NCBI GenBank assembly: GCA_947085045.1
Contig: CAMTUU010000003.1
Coordinates: 124,001 to 188,000 of the forward strand
Direction: 5' to 3'
Origin: Pseudolysinimonas_A sp947085045
GTDB taxonomy: Bacteria; Actinomycetota; Actinomycetes; Actinomycetales; Microbacteriaceae
Length of the DNA stretch: 64,000 nucleotides
The translations under genes and the position numbers were made by a program. The notes beneath the pieces were generated by a model, which did no database searches, was not told the origin of the DNA, and saw nothing but the letters and a program-made list of their open reading frames with translations. Below, piece by piece: positions 7,970 through 18,234 of the stretch. Numbering within the stretch: position 1 is the stretch's first letter; each line of letters opens with the position of its first letter.

Positions 7970-8779
7970 CTAGGTCAGATCGCGCCGCCAGGTCGTGACG
8001 GCGCCGATCGCGCCGAACACCACCGCGTAGGCGGCGAGCACGAGCCCGCCCTGCCACCACTCCAGGGGCGCGGGCCCGGCGTCGGCTCCCGCGAACATCG
8101 TGAAGAAGCTCGCGCCGACGAGGGCATCCCCGGCCGCACCGGGCAGGAAGCGGCCGATCTCGGCGAGTCCGTCGACGAACGCCGCCGCCGTGCGCAGGAT
8201 CGGTTCGACGAACTGGGTGAACGCGAGGATCGTGATGATCGATCCGATCTGACTGGGGATGAGCACGCCGAGACCGACGCCGACCAGGCCCCAGATCGCC
8301 ATCGCGAGCACGATCCGGCCGAGCAGCAGCCAGGTGTCGCCGTCGTCGAGGAGGGTCTGCTGGCCGTTCGCGGCGAGCACGGGAGCCCCCGCGCCGACCG
8401 ATCCGATCAGCCCGACCACGCCGTAGAGCGCGCCGACGAGCAACCCGGCCACCGCCTTGGCGGCGAGCACGACGGAGCGGTGCGGGGTCGCGAGGAACAC
8501 CGTGCCGAGCGTGCGGTGCCGCACCTCGGACGTGATCGACAGAGCACCGAAGATGATCGGGAACACGTAGCCGGTCGCCGTCGTCATGCTGTAGACGAGC
8601 GGGGCCAGGAAGTCGTCGGGGATCGCCGGCCCGGCACCCTCGGGGGTGATGGTGAGCGCGAAGCCGATGCCGACGGCGGCGAGCCCGACGTATCCGAACA
8701 GGATGACCGCGAGCACCCACCACAGTCGGGTGGAGAAGATCTTGCCGAACTCCGACGAGAGGGCGTTGAGGAAGCTCAT
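7970..8779 (-). CDS. ABC-2 type transporter permease
   Basis: A 269-residue permease with about six membrane spans. The start NALSSEFGKIFSTRLWW and the ITSEVRHRTLGTVFLATPHR segment, a conserved cytoplasmic coupling motif of ABC-2 permeases, identify the family. It forms an exporter with the ATPase encoded immediately upstream (8779-9693); the two genes share one base at the stop-start junction. Such pairs export lipids, peptides or drugs; the substrate cannot be predicted. Confidence 0.82.
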   Translation of the reverse strand: MSFLNALSSEFGKIFSTRLWWVLAVILFGYVGLAAVGIGFALTITPEGAGPAIPDDFLAPLVYSMTTATGYVFPIIFGALSITSEVRHRTLGTVFLATPHRSVVLAAKAVAGLLVGALYGVVGLIGSVGAGAPVLAANGQQTLLDDGDTWLLLGRIVLAMAIWGLVGVGLGVLIPSQIGSIITILAFTQFVEPILRTAAAFVDGLAEIGRFLPGAAGDALVGASFFTMFAGADAGPAPLEWWQGGLVLAAYAVVFGAIGAVTTWRRDLT

Positions 8780-9693
8780 CAGGCCCGCCCTCCCTCGACG
8801 CCACGATCCGGGTCGGCGACGAGCGCGAGGAACTCGTCCTCGAGTCCGGTGCCGGAGGCCGCGAGTGCGCTCAGCGGGACGCCGGCGGCGAGCGCGATGC
8901 GACCGACCTCCACAGGTTCGAGCGCGACCGTGAAGCCTTCGCCCGTCGACTGCGGCGTCTGCCCCGCCTGGGTCAGGGCGGCGGAGAGGCCGGCGCGGTC
9001 GGGGGAGTCGACGACGCTTCCCGTCGTCGCGGCGCCCTCCAATGCCGAAAGGGCGCCGACGAATCGCAGCCGGCCGCCCGCGATGACGACCACGTCGTCC
9101 ACGGTCTGGCGTACTTCGCTGAGCAGGTGGGAGCTGACCAGGATGGTGCGGCCCTCGTCGGCGAGTGCACGGAGGAACGAGCGGATCCAGCGGATGCCCT
9201 CGGGGTCGAGTCCGTTGATCGGTTCGTCGAGCACGAGCACTCCGGGGTCGCCGAGCAGAGCCGTCGCAAGCCCGAGTCGCTGGCGCATCCCGAGCGAGTA
9301 GCCGCCCACGCGACGGTCGGCGTACGGCGCCATCCCGGTCTGCTCCAGCACCGCCGCGACGCGATCCCGCGGGATGCCTGCGGCCTTCGCCACGACGGCG
9401 AGGTGGGCGCGCCCCGACCGGCCCGGGTGGAACGACGCCTCCAGCGACGCCCCCACGCTGCGCATCGGCTGCGGGATGTCGGCGTACGCCGTGCCGCCGA
9501 TGGTCGCGCGTCCGCTCGTCATGCTGACCAGCCCGAGCAGCATCCGCAGCGACGTGGTCTTGCCCGCACCGTTCGGTCCGAGAAAGCCGGTGACCCGGCC
9601 GGGTTCGACGGTGAAGTCGAGGTCGGAGACGGCGGCCACGGCGCCGAAGCGCTTCGTCACCCCGTCGAACACGAGTGTCTGTCCCTGAGTCAT
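8779..9693 (-). CDS. ABC transporter ATP-binding protein (ABC-2 exporter)
   Basis: A 304-residue ATPase with Walker A GPNGAGKTTS, signature YSLGMRQRLGLATAL, Walker B GVLVLDEPINGLDP and the H-loop VSSHLLSEV, all intact. A C-terminal ~80-residue extension is usual for DrrA/NatA-like exporters. It pairs with the permease at 7970-8779, probably as a homodimeric ATPase on two permease copies. The ATG at 9691-9693 is the first plausible start, and the MscS gene lies 57 nt upstream on the same strand. Confidence 0.88.
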   Translation of the reverse strand: MTQGQTLVFDGVTKRFGAVAAVSDLDFTVEPGRVTGFLGPNGAGKTTSLRMLLGLVSMTSGRATIGGTAYADIPQPMRSVGASLEASFHPGRSGRAHLAVVAKAAGIPRDRVAAVLEQTGMAPYADRRVGGYSLGMRQRLGLATALLGDPGVLVLDEPINGLDPEGIRWIRSFLRALADEGRTILVSSHLLSEVRQTVDDVVVIAGGRLRFVGALSALEGAATTGSVVDSPDRAGLSAALTQAGQTPQSTGEGFTVALEPVEVGRIALAAGVPLSALAASGTGLEDEFLALVADPDRGVEGGRA

Positions 9694-9750
9694 GAGGGGC
9701 CCTGCGTCATCGTTCTCTCCCAGATGTCGGTGCCGCGGTCGATTCCGACG

Positions 9751-10935
9751 CTACCGAGCCTCCTCGCCGAGCACCTCCCCCTCCGGGGGGAGAGGGATCG
9801 CGCCCGTGAAGGCGCTCGCCCGCAGCTCGGCCTCATCCGACCCGGAGAACACCCCCTCGTGCGGTTTCCGCGGGCGAGGGATGCGCGCCGCTGCCGCCTC
9901 GGTATCCACCATCGAGACCCGGGTGCGGGGCAGCGCGTCGGGGTGCTGGTCGCGGATCCACTCGACCATCTCCTCCCGCACGTTGCAGCGCAGGTCGAAC
10001 AACGTGGGCGCGTCTTTCGCCGTCACCAGGATGCGGATGCGTACCCGGTCGCCCGTGGCATCCGTCACCTGCAGTACCGACGCCCGGCGGTCCCACAGCG
10101 GCTGCTCCTCGAGGACCTCGGCCAGACGCGCGCGCATCGCGTCGACCGGCATCTGCCAGTCCACGTCGAGTTCGACGCTGCCCAGAAGGTCCGACGTGCG
10201 GCGGGTCCAGTTCTGAAACGGCGTGGAGGTGAAGTAGGTCGACGGCAGCACGAGTCGGCGATCGTCCCAGATATGCACGACGACGTAGGTGAGGGTGATC
10301 TCCTCGATGCGGCCCCACTCGTTCTCGACGATCACCACGTCTTCGACCCGGATCGCGTCGGAGAACGCCAACTGCACGCCGGCGAAGACGTTGGCGAGGG
10401 TGGACTGCGCGGCGATGCCCGCCACCACGCTGAGCACGCCCGCCGACGCCAGAAGGCTCGCCCCGACCCCCTGGACGCCGGGGAAGGTGAGCAGGACGGC
10501 GCCGACCGTCACGATTCCGATCACCACGTAGAGCAGGCGACGAAGAATGGCGACCTGCGTGTGCACGCGTCGGGCGACTCGGTTGTCGGCGACGTCGGTC
10601 GGGTTCCGTCGCAAAGTGCGCGCGAAGAGGAACCCGACGACCCCGGCGACCAGCCAGCCGCCCGCGACGATCGCCGCGATCCCGAGACCGTGCAGGATGC
10701 CGCCCCGCCACGCGGCCAAGTCCGGCGGCAGCGCGACGGTGGCGACTCCCGTGAGGGCTGCGACGAGCGCGAGGGCTCGGAACGGGCGGCGGAGGCGTCT
10801 GAGCAACAGCGGATCCCAGCTGCGGCGCCGGGAGACGAGGCGGAGCGGGAAGGTGACGAGAGCGACGAGCACGACGGCGCCGACGAGGGCGACCCCGAGG
10901 GTCACGGCGAAGATGATCCAAGGGTCTGCGGGCAT
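9751..10935 (-). CDS. MscS-family small-conductance mechanosensitive ion channel
   Basis: A 394-residue membrane protein. Three or four N-terminal helices precede the pore-lining helix GASLLASAGVLSVVAGIAAQSTLANVFAGV, the conserved Gly/Ala-rich TM3 of MscS. The beta-domain follows (VEDVVIVENEWGRIEEITLTYVVV, RRLVLPSTYF), then the C-terminal alpha-beta domain. It opens under membrane tension to release solutes during osmotic downshock. The C-terminal ~50 residues, rich in Pro/Arg/Glu, are a lineage-specific tail. It is divergent from purL across only 34 nt. Confidence 0.9.
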   Translation of the reverse strand: MPADPWIIFAVTLGVALVGAVVLVALVTFPLRLVSRRRSWDPLLLRRLRRPFRALALVAALTGVATVALPPDLAAWRGGILHGLGIAAIVAGGWLVAGVVGFLFARTLRRNPTDVADNRVARRVHTQVAILRRLLYVVIGIVTVGAVLLTFPGVQGVGASLLASAGVLSVVAGIAAQSTLANVFAGVQLAFSDAIRVEDVVIVENEWGRIEEITLTYVVVHIWDDRRLVLPSTYFTSTPFQNWTRRTSDLLGSVELDVDWQMPVDAMRARLAEVLEEQPLWDRRASVLQVTDATGDRVRIRILVTAKDAPTLFDLRCNVREEMVEWIRDQHPDALPRTRVSMVDTEAAAARIPRPRKPHEGVFSGSDEAELRASAFTGAIPLPPEGEVLGEEAR

Positions 10936-10969
10936 CCCTCCACGCTAGCGTCGGCCGGTAAGCTCGCCG

Positions 10970-13261
<2,292 letters not shown>

Positions 13262-13266
13262 CTCGG

Positions 13267-14184
13267 TCAGACGTCGAAGCGGATGCCCGACCACTCCTCG
13301 GTGAGGGCCCAGAGTTTCGCGCCGAACTCCGGCGACGCCGACGAGGTGACGGGCGCCTGCACGACGGGGGTGCCGCGCATCCCGATCATGTCGCGCGGGC
13401 CGTAGAACTCGCCCGACTCGGCATCCGGATCCACCGCGGCCCGCACGACCGGCCACGCGCCGTGGTCCTTGCCCTGCGCGAACGGCGCCGACAGGTAGCC
13501 GCCGATCCGCTGCCAGCCCTTCGAGTTGGAGATCACCCCGGGTCGCTTCTCCGACAGCTCGTTGACCGCGTAGCCCGGGTGCGCGAGCAGCGACTTTCGG
13601 TCGTCGCCGGCGGCGCGCAGCCGGCGGTCGAGTTCGAACGCGAAGCCGTGCACGGCGTGCTTCGAGAAGGCGTACGCGCGGAACGGCCGGTACTTCCGCT
13701 CCGACATGAGGTCGTCGGCATCCAGCTTCGTCATCATCGTGGAGAGCGACCCGAGGCCGACGACGCGGTCGCGCAGCACGGGGAAGAGCAGCGCCGTCAG
13801 CGCGAAGTGCCCCACGAAGTTGCCGCCGACCTCGAGCTCGAGGCCGTCCTTCGTCGTCGTGCGTTTGCGCGACGCGACGACGAGCCCGGCGTTGTTGACG
13901 AGCACATCGGCCCCGCCGAGGTCGGCGATCGTCGCAGCGGTGTTGCGGATCGCGTCGAGCGAGGTGAGATCGAACGGGACATGCAGCACGTCGGCGCCGG
14001 GCACGCGCGAGCGGATGGCGGCGATCGCCTCCCGTGCCTTCGGCGCGTAGCGGGCGGCGATCACGAGTCGGGCGCCGGTCGCGGCGAGCTGCTCGCACGC
14101 CCAGTAGCCGATGCCGGTGCTGCCGCCGGTGACGACGATCGTGCGACCCGCCTGCGACGGCAGCTTCTGAGGATCCCAGCTCAC
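13267..14184 (-). CDS. Short-chain dehydrogenase/reductase family protein
   Basis: A 305-residue NAD(P)-dependent SDR. The cofactor motif TGGSTGIG lies near residue 20, NNAG near residue 90, and the catalytic Tyr-Lys pair in YAFSKHAVHG. The size and the YRPFRAYAFSK context resemble the retinol-dehydrogenase/WWOX-like SDR group; substrate unknown. GTG at 14182-14184 was chosen because it overlaps the stop of the chorismate mutase gene (GTGA); longer in-frame starts run inside that gene. It is translationally coupled to the mutase. Confidence 0.82.
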   Translation of the reverse strand: MSWDPQKLPSQAGRTIVVTGGSTGIGYWACEQLAATGARLVIAARYAPKAREAIAAIRSRVPGADVLHVPFDLTSLDAIRNTAATIADLGGADVLVNNAGLVVASRKRTTTKDGLELEVGGNFVGHFALTALLFPVLRDRVVGLGSLSTMMTKLDADDLMSERKYRPFRAYAFSKHAVHGFAFELDRRLRAAGDDRKSLLAHPGYAVNELSEKRPGVISNSKGWQRIGGYLSAPFAQGKDHGAWPVVRAAVDPDAESGEFYGPRDMIGMRGTPVVQAPVTSSASPEFGAKLWALTEEWSGIRFDV

Positions 14185-14501
14185 GACGACGTCGCGATGG
14201 TGCCGGTCGACGCGATCTGCTCGTGGTGGTGGATGACCTCGGCGACGACGAAGTTGAACCACTTCTCGGCGAATGCCGGGTCGAGCTGCGCCTCGATCGC
14301 GAGCGCCTTCAGCCGGGCGGTCTGCACGCGCTCCCGCTCGGGGTCCGACGGCGGGAGGCCGCGCTTCGCCTTGAGCCGGCCGACGCGCTGGGTCGCCTTG
14401 AACCGCTCGGCGAGCAGGTGCGTGAGCGCGGCGTCGATGTTGTCGATGCTCTGCCGCAGCTCGGCCAGCTCCGCCCGCGTCTCGTCATCCATCTCGGCCA
14501 T
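14181..14501 (-). CDS. Chorismate mutase (AroQ class)
   Basis: A 106-residue all-helical chorismate mutase converting chorismate to prephenate for Phe/Tyr synthesis. The family pattern is clear: LAELRQSIDNIDAALTHLLAERFKATQRVGRLKAK with catalytic Arg and Lys residues, then DPERERVQTARLKALA. ATG 14499-14501 was preferred to a TTG two codons upstream. It belongs to the short actinobacterial intracellular type and lies in a leftward run with the SDR gene downstream and a GNAT gene upstream. Confidence 0.87.
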   Translation of the reverse strand: MAEMDDETRAELAELRQSIDNIDAALTHLLAERFKATQRVGRLKAKRGLPPSDPERERVQTARLKALAIEAQLDPAFAEKWFNFVVAEVIHHHEQIASTGTIATSS

Positions 14502-14510
14502 GCGCAAAGC

Positions 14511-15137
14511 CTACGCAAGCGAGGGGGCGACCGCGGGCGCGAGGCGCGCCTCCAGCCCCGCCCGTACTCCGGGCCATTCGTCGATGAGGATCGAGTACAC
14601 CGCCGACCCGCGCCAGGTGCCGTCCGCGCGGCGGCGATCGCGGCGCGTGACCCCTTCGAACGTCGCCCCGAGCTTCTGGATCGCCGCCCGCGACCGCGCG
14701 TTGCGCTCATCCGCCTGCAGTTTCACCCGCCCGAAGCCGTGGTCGAACGCTTCGCCGAGCATGAGCAACTTCGCCTCGGGGTTCACCGGGCCCGCCCAGA
14801 CCCGGGGATCCCAGCCGGTCCAGCCGATGTGCGCGTGCTCGTTCTCGAGGTCGAAGTCGGCAAGGCTCGACGCCCCGACGACCGTGCCGGCGTGCGGCCC
14901 CAAGCTGAGAACCGCGACGTAGGTGTTGCCCTCCACGTGCGGGAAGCTGGCGGTGGCCCACGCCGAGAACGCCGCCTCGTCGCCGGGCAGTCCGGCTGGT
15001 CCGCCCCCATAGCCGCCCGCGAATACCTCGGGACGCCCGAGCGCCCCCCACAGACCGGGCAGGTGGTCGAGGCTGAAGGGCTCGAGCCGGAGGAACCGCC
15101 CCTCGAGCACGCGGCGTTGGGGGCGGATGGCGCTCAC
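14511..15137 (-). CDS. GNAT family N-acetyltransferase (RimJ/RimL-like)
   Basis: A 208-residue acetyl-CoA-dependent acetyltransferase. The N-terminal strand RVLEGRFLRLEPFSLDHLPGLWGAL, the acetyl-CoA-binding region GWTGWDPRVWAGPVNPEAKLLML and the RVKLQADERNARSRAAIQKLGATFEG segment are typical of RimJ/RimL relatives that modify protein N-termini or small amines. Substrate unknown. It ends 9 nt before the chorismate mutase start and may share its transcript. Confidence 0.83.
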   Translation of the reverse strand: MSAIRPQRRVLEGRFLRLEPFSLDHLPGLWGALGRPEVFAGGYGGGPAGLPGDEAAFSAWATASFPHVEGNTYVAVLSLGPHAGTVVGASSLADFDLENEHAHIGWTGWDPRVWAGPVNPEAKLLMLGEAFDHGFGRVKLQADERNARSRAAIQKLGATFEGVTRRDRRRADGTWRGSAVYSILIDEWPGVRAGLEARLAPAVAPSLA

Positions 15138-15169
15138 CGTCCCATCCTGACAGCCAGTACGCCGTCGCC

Positions 15170-15804
15170 ATGTCGCGCTTCAACGCCCCCGGCTGGCGCT
15201 TCGCCGGATCCGTCGTCTCCTGGCTGATGTTCACGTTCTTCGGCGGGCTGTTCCAGACCGCCGGCGTCGTGATCGGCCTCGGCGGCTACTGCGCCTCCGG
15301 CGGTCCGTACGTCATCGAGACCGAATGCCCCGAGGCGGTCGTCGTGTTCGCCCCGCTCGGCATCTTCGGAATGCTGGCGGCCGCGGGCGTGGCGCTGATC
15401 TTCGCGCGCGGCTTCGGCGTCTCGCTCGTCGCCTGGGCCTGGCCCATCCTGTTCGTCGGACTCGGCGCCCAGTTCGCCGTCGGCGCCATCGGCGGGATCT
15501 CGATCGTCACTAACATCGTGATCGGCGTGATGTTCATCGTGATGGGCCTCGCGCCGGTCTGGTTCCTGGTCGGCAGCAAGGCGATCGTGCCCACCCTCGT
15601 CGGGTCGGTGAACATCGCCGGCGAACGCTTCGCCTACGAGGCAAGGCCCGGCGCTACTTCGGACTGACCCCCACCGAGGCGGAGCACGAGACGGTTCCGA
15701 CCGTCCTCGACTGGGTGATCTCTCTCGGGCTATGGCTGGTCTCGGCGGGACTCGGCACCTGGCTGTCGCTCGTCGCCTTCAACGCGGTCGGCTCGGTGGG
15801 CTAG
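15170..15804 (+). pseudogene. Membrane protein, probably frameshifted near the 3' end
   Basis: The first frame encodes 165 residues with four hydrophobic segments (near residues 10-40, 55-80, 85-105 and 110-140) and stops at 15665. In another frame, from about 15640, the sequence continues RRYFGLTPTEAEHETVPTV then WVISLGLWLVSAGLGTWLSL, a plausible extra membrane helix, to a stop at 15802-15804. Adding one base near 15640-15652 joins them into one 212-codon gene. This is either a one-base deletion or a sequencing error. Family not recognised. It is divergent from the GNAT gene. Confidence 0.6.
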
Positions 15805-15925
15805 CTTCTATCCAAGGCGCGACTCCGCGCAGAAGAGCCGAGCCTCCCAAGGCTTCAGCGGGGGTCGTTGCTACGATTCGGCCGTAGGCGACGGAAGGGG
15901 AACGATCATCGACGACCTGCTTCTC

Positions 15926-16558
15926 GTGCCGATGTACACCCAGACCGAGGTCGCTCAGCTGATCGGGGCAACTCAGTCGTCGCTCCAACGATGGGCGCGG
16001 GGCTACCAGAATCCGGGTCTCGCACCGCAGGGCGCTCTGATCACGGTGGAACGCGGTGGGCGCGGCTACACCGTACCTTTCGTCGGGCTCGCCGAGGCAT
16101 ACATGCTTCGCGCCTTCCGCAAAGCTGGTGTTCCGATGGCGCGAATTCGTCCGACGGTCGAAAAGCTCAGGGACGGAATGGGCGTCGAGCATGCCCTAGC
16201 CAGCGAGAGGCTGAAGACCGACGGCGCCGAAATCCTCTGGGATCTTGAGGGCGATGGCACGGAGAACCGTCTGGTGGTCATTCGCAACAATCAGGCCGTA
16301 TTTCGCGAGGTAGTCGCGGAGCATCTCAAGAAGATCGACTACAGAGACGGTTTTGCAGGTCGGATCGTGCTGCCCGGTCACTACGGCACCGATGTGATCG
16401 TCGACCCGAGAGTCAACTTCGGGCAACCGACTGTTACTGACTTCGGGGTGAGAGTCGATGATGTCCTTAGCCGTGTCCGCGCTGGGGAGGCCCTGGACGA
16501 CGTCGCCGCCGACTACGACTTGCCGACGTCGGCCGTCGCGAGCCTCATTACGGCCTGA
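15926..16558 (+). CDS. DUF433 domain antitoxin with N-terminal helix-turn-helix
   Basis: About 210 residues. The N-terminus (YTQTEVAQLIGATQSSLQRWARGY) is a MerR-like DNA-binding helix-turn-helix; the C-terminus (DPRVNFGQPTVTDFGVRVDDVL, EALDDVAADYDLPTSAVASLI) is DUF433, found in antitoxins paired with PIN-domain toxins. It probably neutralises the toxin encoded 14 nt downstream and represses their operon. The start is uncertain: the best Shine-Dalgarno (GGAAGGGG, 15890-15897) lies 28 nt from GTG 15926, and no ATG, GTG or TTG exists at the right distance, only ATC codons at 15905 and 15908. Confidence 0.75.
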   Translation: MPMYTQTEVAQLIGATQSSLQRWARGYQNPGLAPQGALITVERGGRGYTVPFVGLAEAYMLRAFRKAGVPMARIRPTVEKLRDGMGVEHALASERLKTDGAEILWDLEGDGTENRLVVIRNNQAVFREVVAEHLKKIDYRDGFAGRIVLPGHYGTDVIVDPRVNFGQPTVTDFGVRVDDVLSRVRAGEALDDVAADYDLPTSAVASLITA

Positions 16559-16572
16559 TCGACGGCAGATGA

Positions 16573-16980
16573 ATGGTCGACGCGCCCAGGTTCTTCGTCG
16601 ATCGGAGCCTGGGCGTGTACACCGTCCCGAACGCTCTCCGTGAAGCGGGCTGGTCAATCGTGACGATGCGTGAGCGCTACGGCGAACTTCCGGGACAGGG
16701 ACTCCAGGATCCGGACTGGATCGCCGATGCATCGGACCTCGGTGAGGTCTTGCTCTGCAAGGACAAACAGATCGCCAAACGCCCGCCCGAAGCCCGTGCG
16801 ATTCACGCATCGGGCGCACGTGCCTTCGCTTTGGGAAGCGGAGAACTGACCGGCCCGGAGATGGCTGATCGGTTTCTCCGACACCAGGCGTCAATCGAGC
16901 GCTGGTGCGAGGAGCCTGGCCCCTACGTCATCAGCGTGGGACGCGATCGCCTTGAGCGACTGACGCTTCACCTCGGCTAG
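16573..16980 (+). CDS. PIN-like domain toxin (VapC45-type)
   Basis: A 135-residue protein with the acidic PIN-like framework: FFVDRSLGVYTVPNALREAGW at the start, DPDWIADASDLGEVLLCKDKQI in the middle and Gly-rich segments later. PIN-domain toxins are Mg2+-dependent RNases that cleave tRNA or rRNA. It follows the DUF433 antitoxin by 14 nt in the same direction, the usual order for this toxin-antitoxin type. Acidic residues are present at the expected places, but activity is inferred only from family and context. Confidence 0.72.
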   Translation: MVDAPRFFVDRSLGVYTVPNALREAGWSIVTMRERYGELPGQGLQDPDWIADASDLGEVLLCKDKQIAKRPPEARAIHASGARAFALGSGELTGPEMADRFLRHQASIERWCEEPGPYVISVGRDRLERLTLHLG

Positions 16981-17019
16981 AAGCCGGAACCTCGCAGCCA
17001 CCTGACTACGCTGGCGGGC

Positions 17020-17448
17020 ATGACGCCCGAGGAGCTCGCCGACCTCGCACACCTGCGTCGCGCCCGCGACCACATCGACCGCGAGTACCACCGTCCACTC
17101 GACGTGCCCGAGATGGCGAAGCAGGCGCTCATGTCGCCGTCGCATTTCGCCCGGCGTTTCCGCGGCGCCTACGGCGAGACGCCGTATTCCTACCTGATGA
17201 CCCGGCGCATCGAGCGAGCGCAGGAGCTGCTGCGCCGCGGCGACCTGTCGGTGACCGAGGTGTGTTTCGCCGTCGGCGCGACGTCGCTCGGCTCCTTCAG
17301 CTCGCGCTTCACCGAGATCGTCGGGATGACGCCCTCCGCCTACCGCGCGCTCGACCACGCCGGCTGGGAGACCCTGCCGCCGAACACGGCGATGCTCATC
17401 TCGCGACCGAGCAGGTTTCGAGAAGCCGCCGCCGCATCCGGTCGGTAG
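17020..17448 (+). CDS. AraC-family transcriptional regulator (DNA-binding domain only)
   Basis: A 142-residue protein consisting almost entirely of the double helix-turn-helix AraC domain: LDVPEMAKQALMSPSHFARRF is the first HTH and LSVTEVCFAVGATSLGSFSSRF the second, followed by the GMTPSAYRA hallmark. There is no ligand-binding domain, as in the MarA/SoxS size class. It ends 9 nt before a VOC protein gene, a pairing often seen in actinobacteria where the regulator and the glyoxalase-like protein form a small operon. Confidence 0.86.
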   Translation: MTPEELADLAHLRRARDHIDREYHRPLDVPEMAKQALMSPSHFARRFRGAYGETPYSYLMTRRIERAQELLRRGDLSVTEVCFAVGATSLGSFSSRFTEIVGMTPSAYRALDHAGWETLPPNTAMLISRPSRFREAAAASGR

Positions 17449-17457
17449 CTTCGAGGC

Positions 17458-17871
17458 ATGCCGATCTCCATCTCGCACTTCCCGGTCATCGCCCCCGACG
17501 TCGACGCGGCCGTCGCCTTCTACCGCGACGCGCTCGGCCTCGAGGTCGTGGGCGACGTGCCCTATGGCGAGTTCCGCTGGGTCACGCTCGCCACCCCCGG
17601 CTCCACCGTCGGGCAGATCGTGATCAGCCAGCCGCACGCCGGCCGCTCCGAGCAAGAGGGCGACCAGATCGCCGCCCTGGTCGCGCTCGGCGCCTTCGGC
17701 CCGATCGTCTTCGACACCGACGACCTCGACGCCGCCTTCGAGAAGGCGCAGGCGGCCGGTCTCGGTGAGGTGCTGCAGGAGCCGATGGATCAGGGCTGGG
17801 GCGTGCGCGACTGCGCGTTCCGCGACCCCGCCGGCAACATGGTGCGCGTCGGCGAGAAGAAGTCCGCCTAG
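17458..17871 (+). CDS. VOC family (glyoxalase/bleomycin resistance-like) protein
   Basis: A 137-residue protein with two beta-alpha-beta-beta-beta modules of the vicinal oxygen chelate fold: FPVIAPDVDAAVAFYRDALGLEVV in the first and PIVFDTDDLDAAFEKAQAAGL plus DCAFRDPAGNMVRV in the second. Members are metal-dependent lyases, dioxygenases or drug-binding proteins; the substrate is not predictable. It is cotranscribed with the AraC regulator, and its stop shares a CTAG with the stop of the convergent membrane gene. Confidence 0.83.
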   Translation: MPISISHFPVIAPDVDAAVAFYRDALGLEVVGDVPYGEFRWVTLATPGSTVGQIVISQPHAGRSEQEGDQIAALVALGAFGPIVFDTDDLDAAFEKAQAAGLGEVLQEPMDQGWGVRDCAFRDPAGNMVRVGEKKSA

Positions 17872-18230
17872 GCCGTCACGACCCAGGCCGTGAATATGAC
17901 GAGACCGGCGAGAATAGCGCCGCTGCCGATCGCGATCGCCGGGACGGCTCGAAGCCGGTACCGTCGGGCCGCGACCACGACGATCACCGCCGCGGTCGCG
18001 AGCACGACCGCCGCCGATCCGACCCCGATCGCCGTGGCGAAGCTCTCCTCGCCGTCGTTCGAGTTCGGATCACCGGCCCACCACCCGAGACTCGAGCCGA
18101 GCGCCTGGACACCGAGCCCCAGGAACAGCGCCGGATACGCCAGCAGGGCGGCGGCGACGACGTAGACGATCGTGGAGATCGTCGCGAACTCCAGCCGCGG
18201 GTAGCCCCGCATCTCCGGCGCCGCCGGCAT
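17868..18230 (-). CDS. Small integral membrane protein of unknown function
   Basis: A 120-residue protein with three clear hydrophobic helices (about residues 13-40, 65-85 and 95-118). The loop between the first two (SLGWWAGDPNSNDGEES) is polar and acidic. No family recognised. It lies 4 nt downstream of purA on the same strand and is likely cotranscribed with it. Confidence 0.65.
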   Translation of the reverse strand: MPAAPEMRGYPRLEFATISTIVYVVAAALLAYPALFLGLGVQALGSSLGWWAGDPNSNDGEESFATAIGVGSAAVVLATAAVIVVVAARRYRLRAVPAIAIGSGAILAGLVIFTAWVVTA

Positions 18231-18234
18231 CCGC

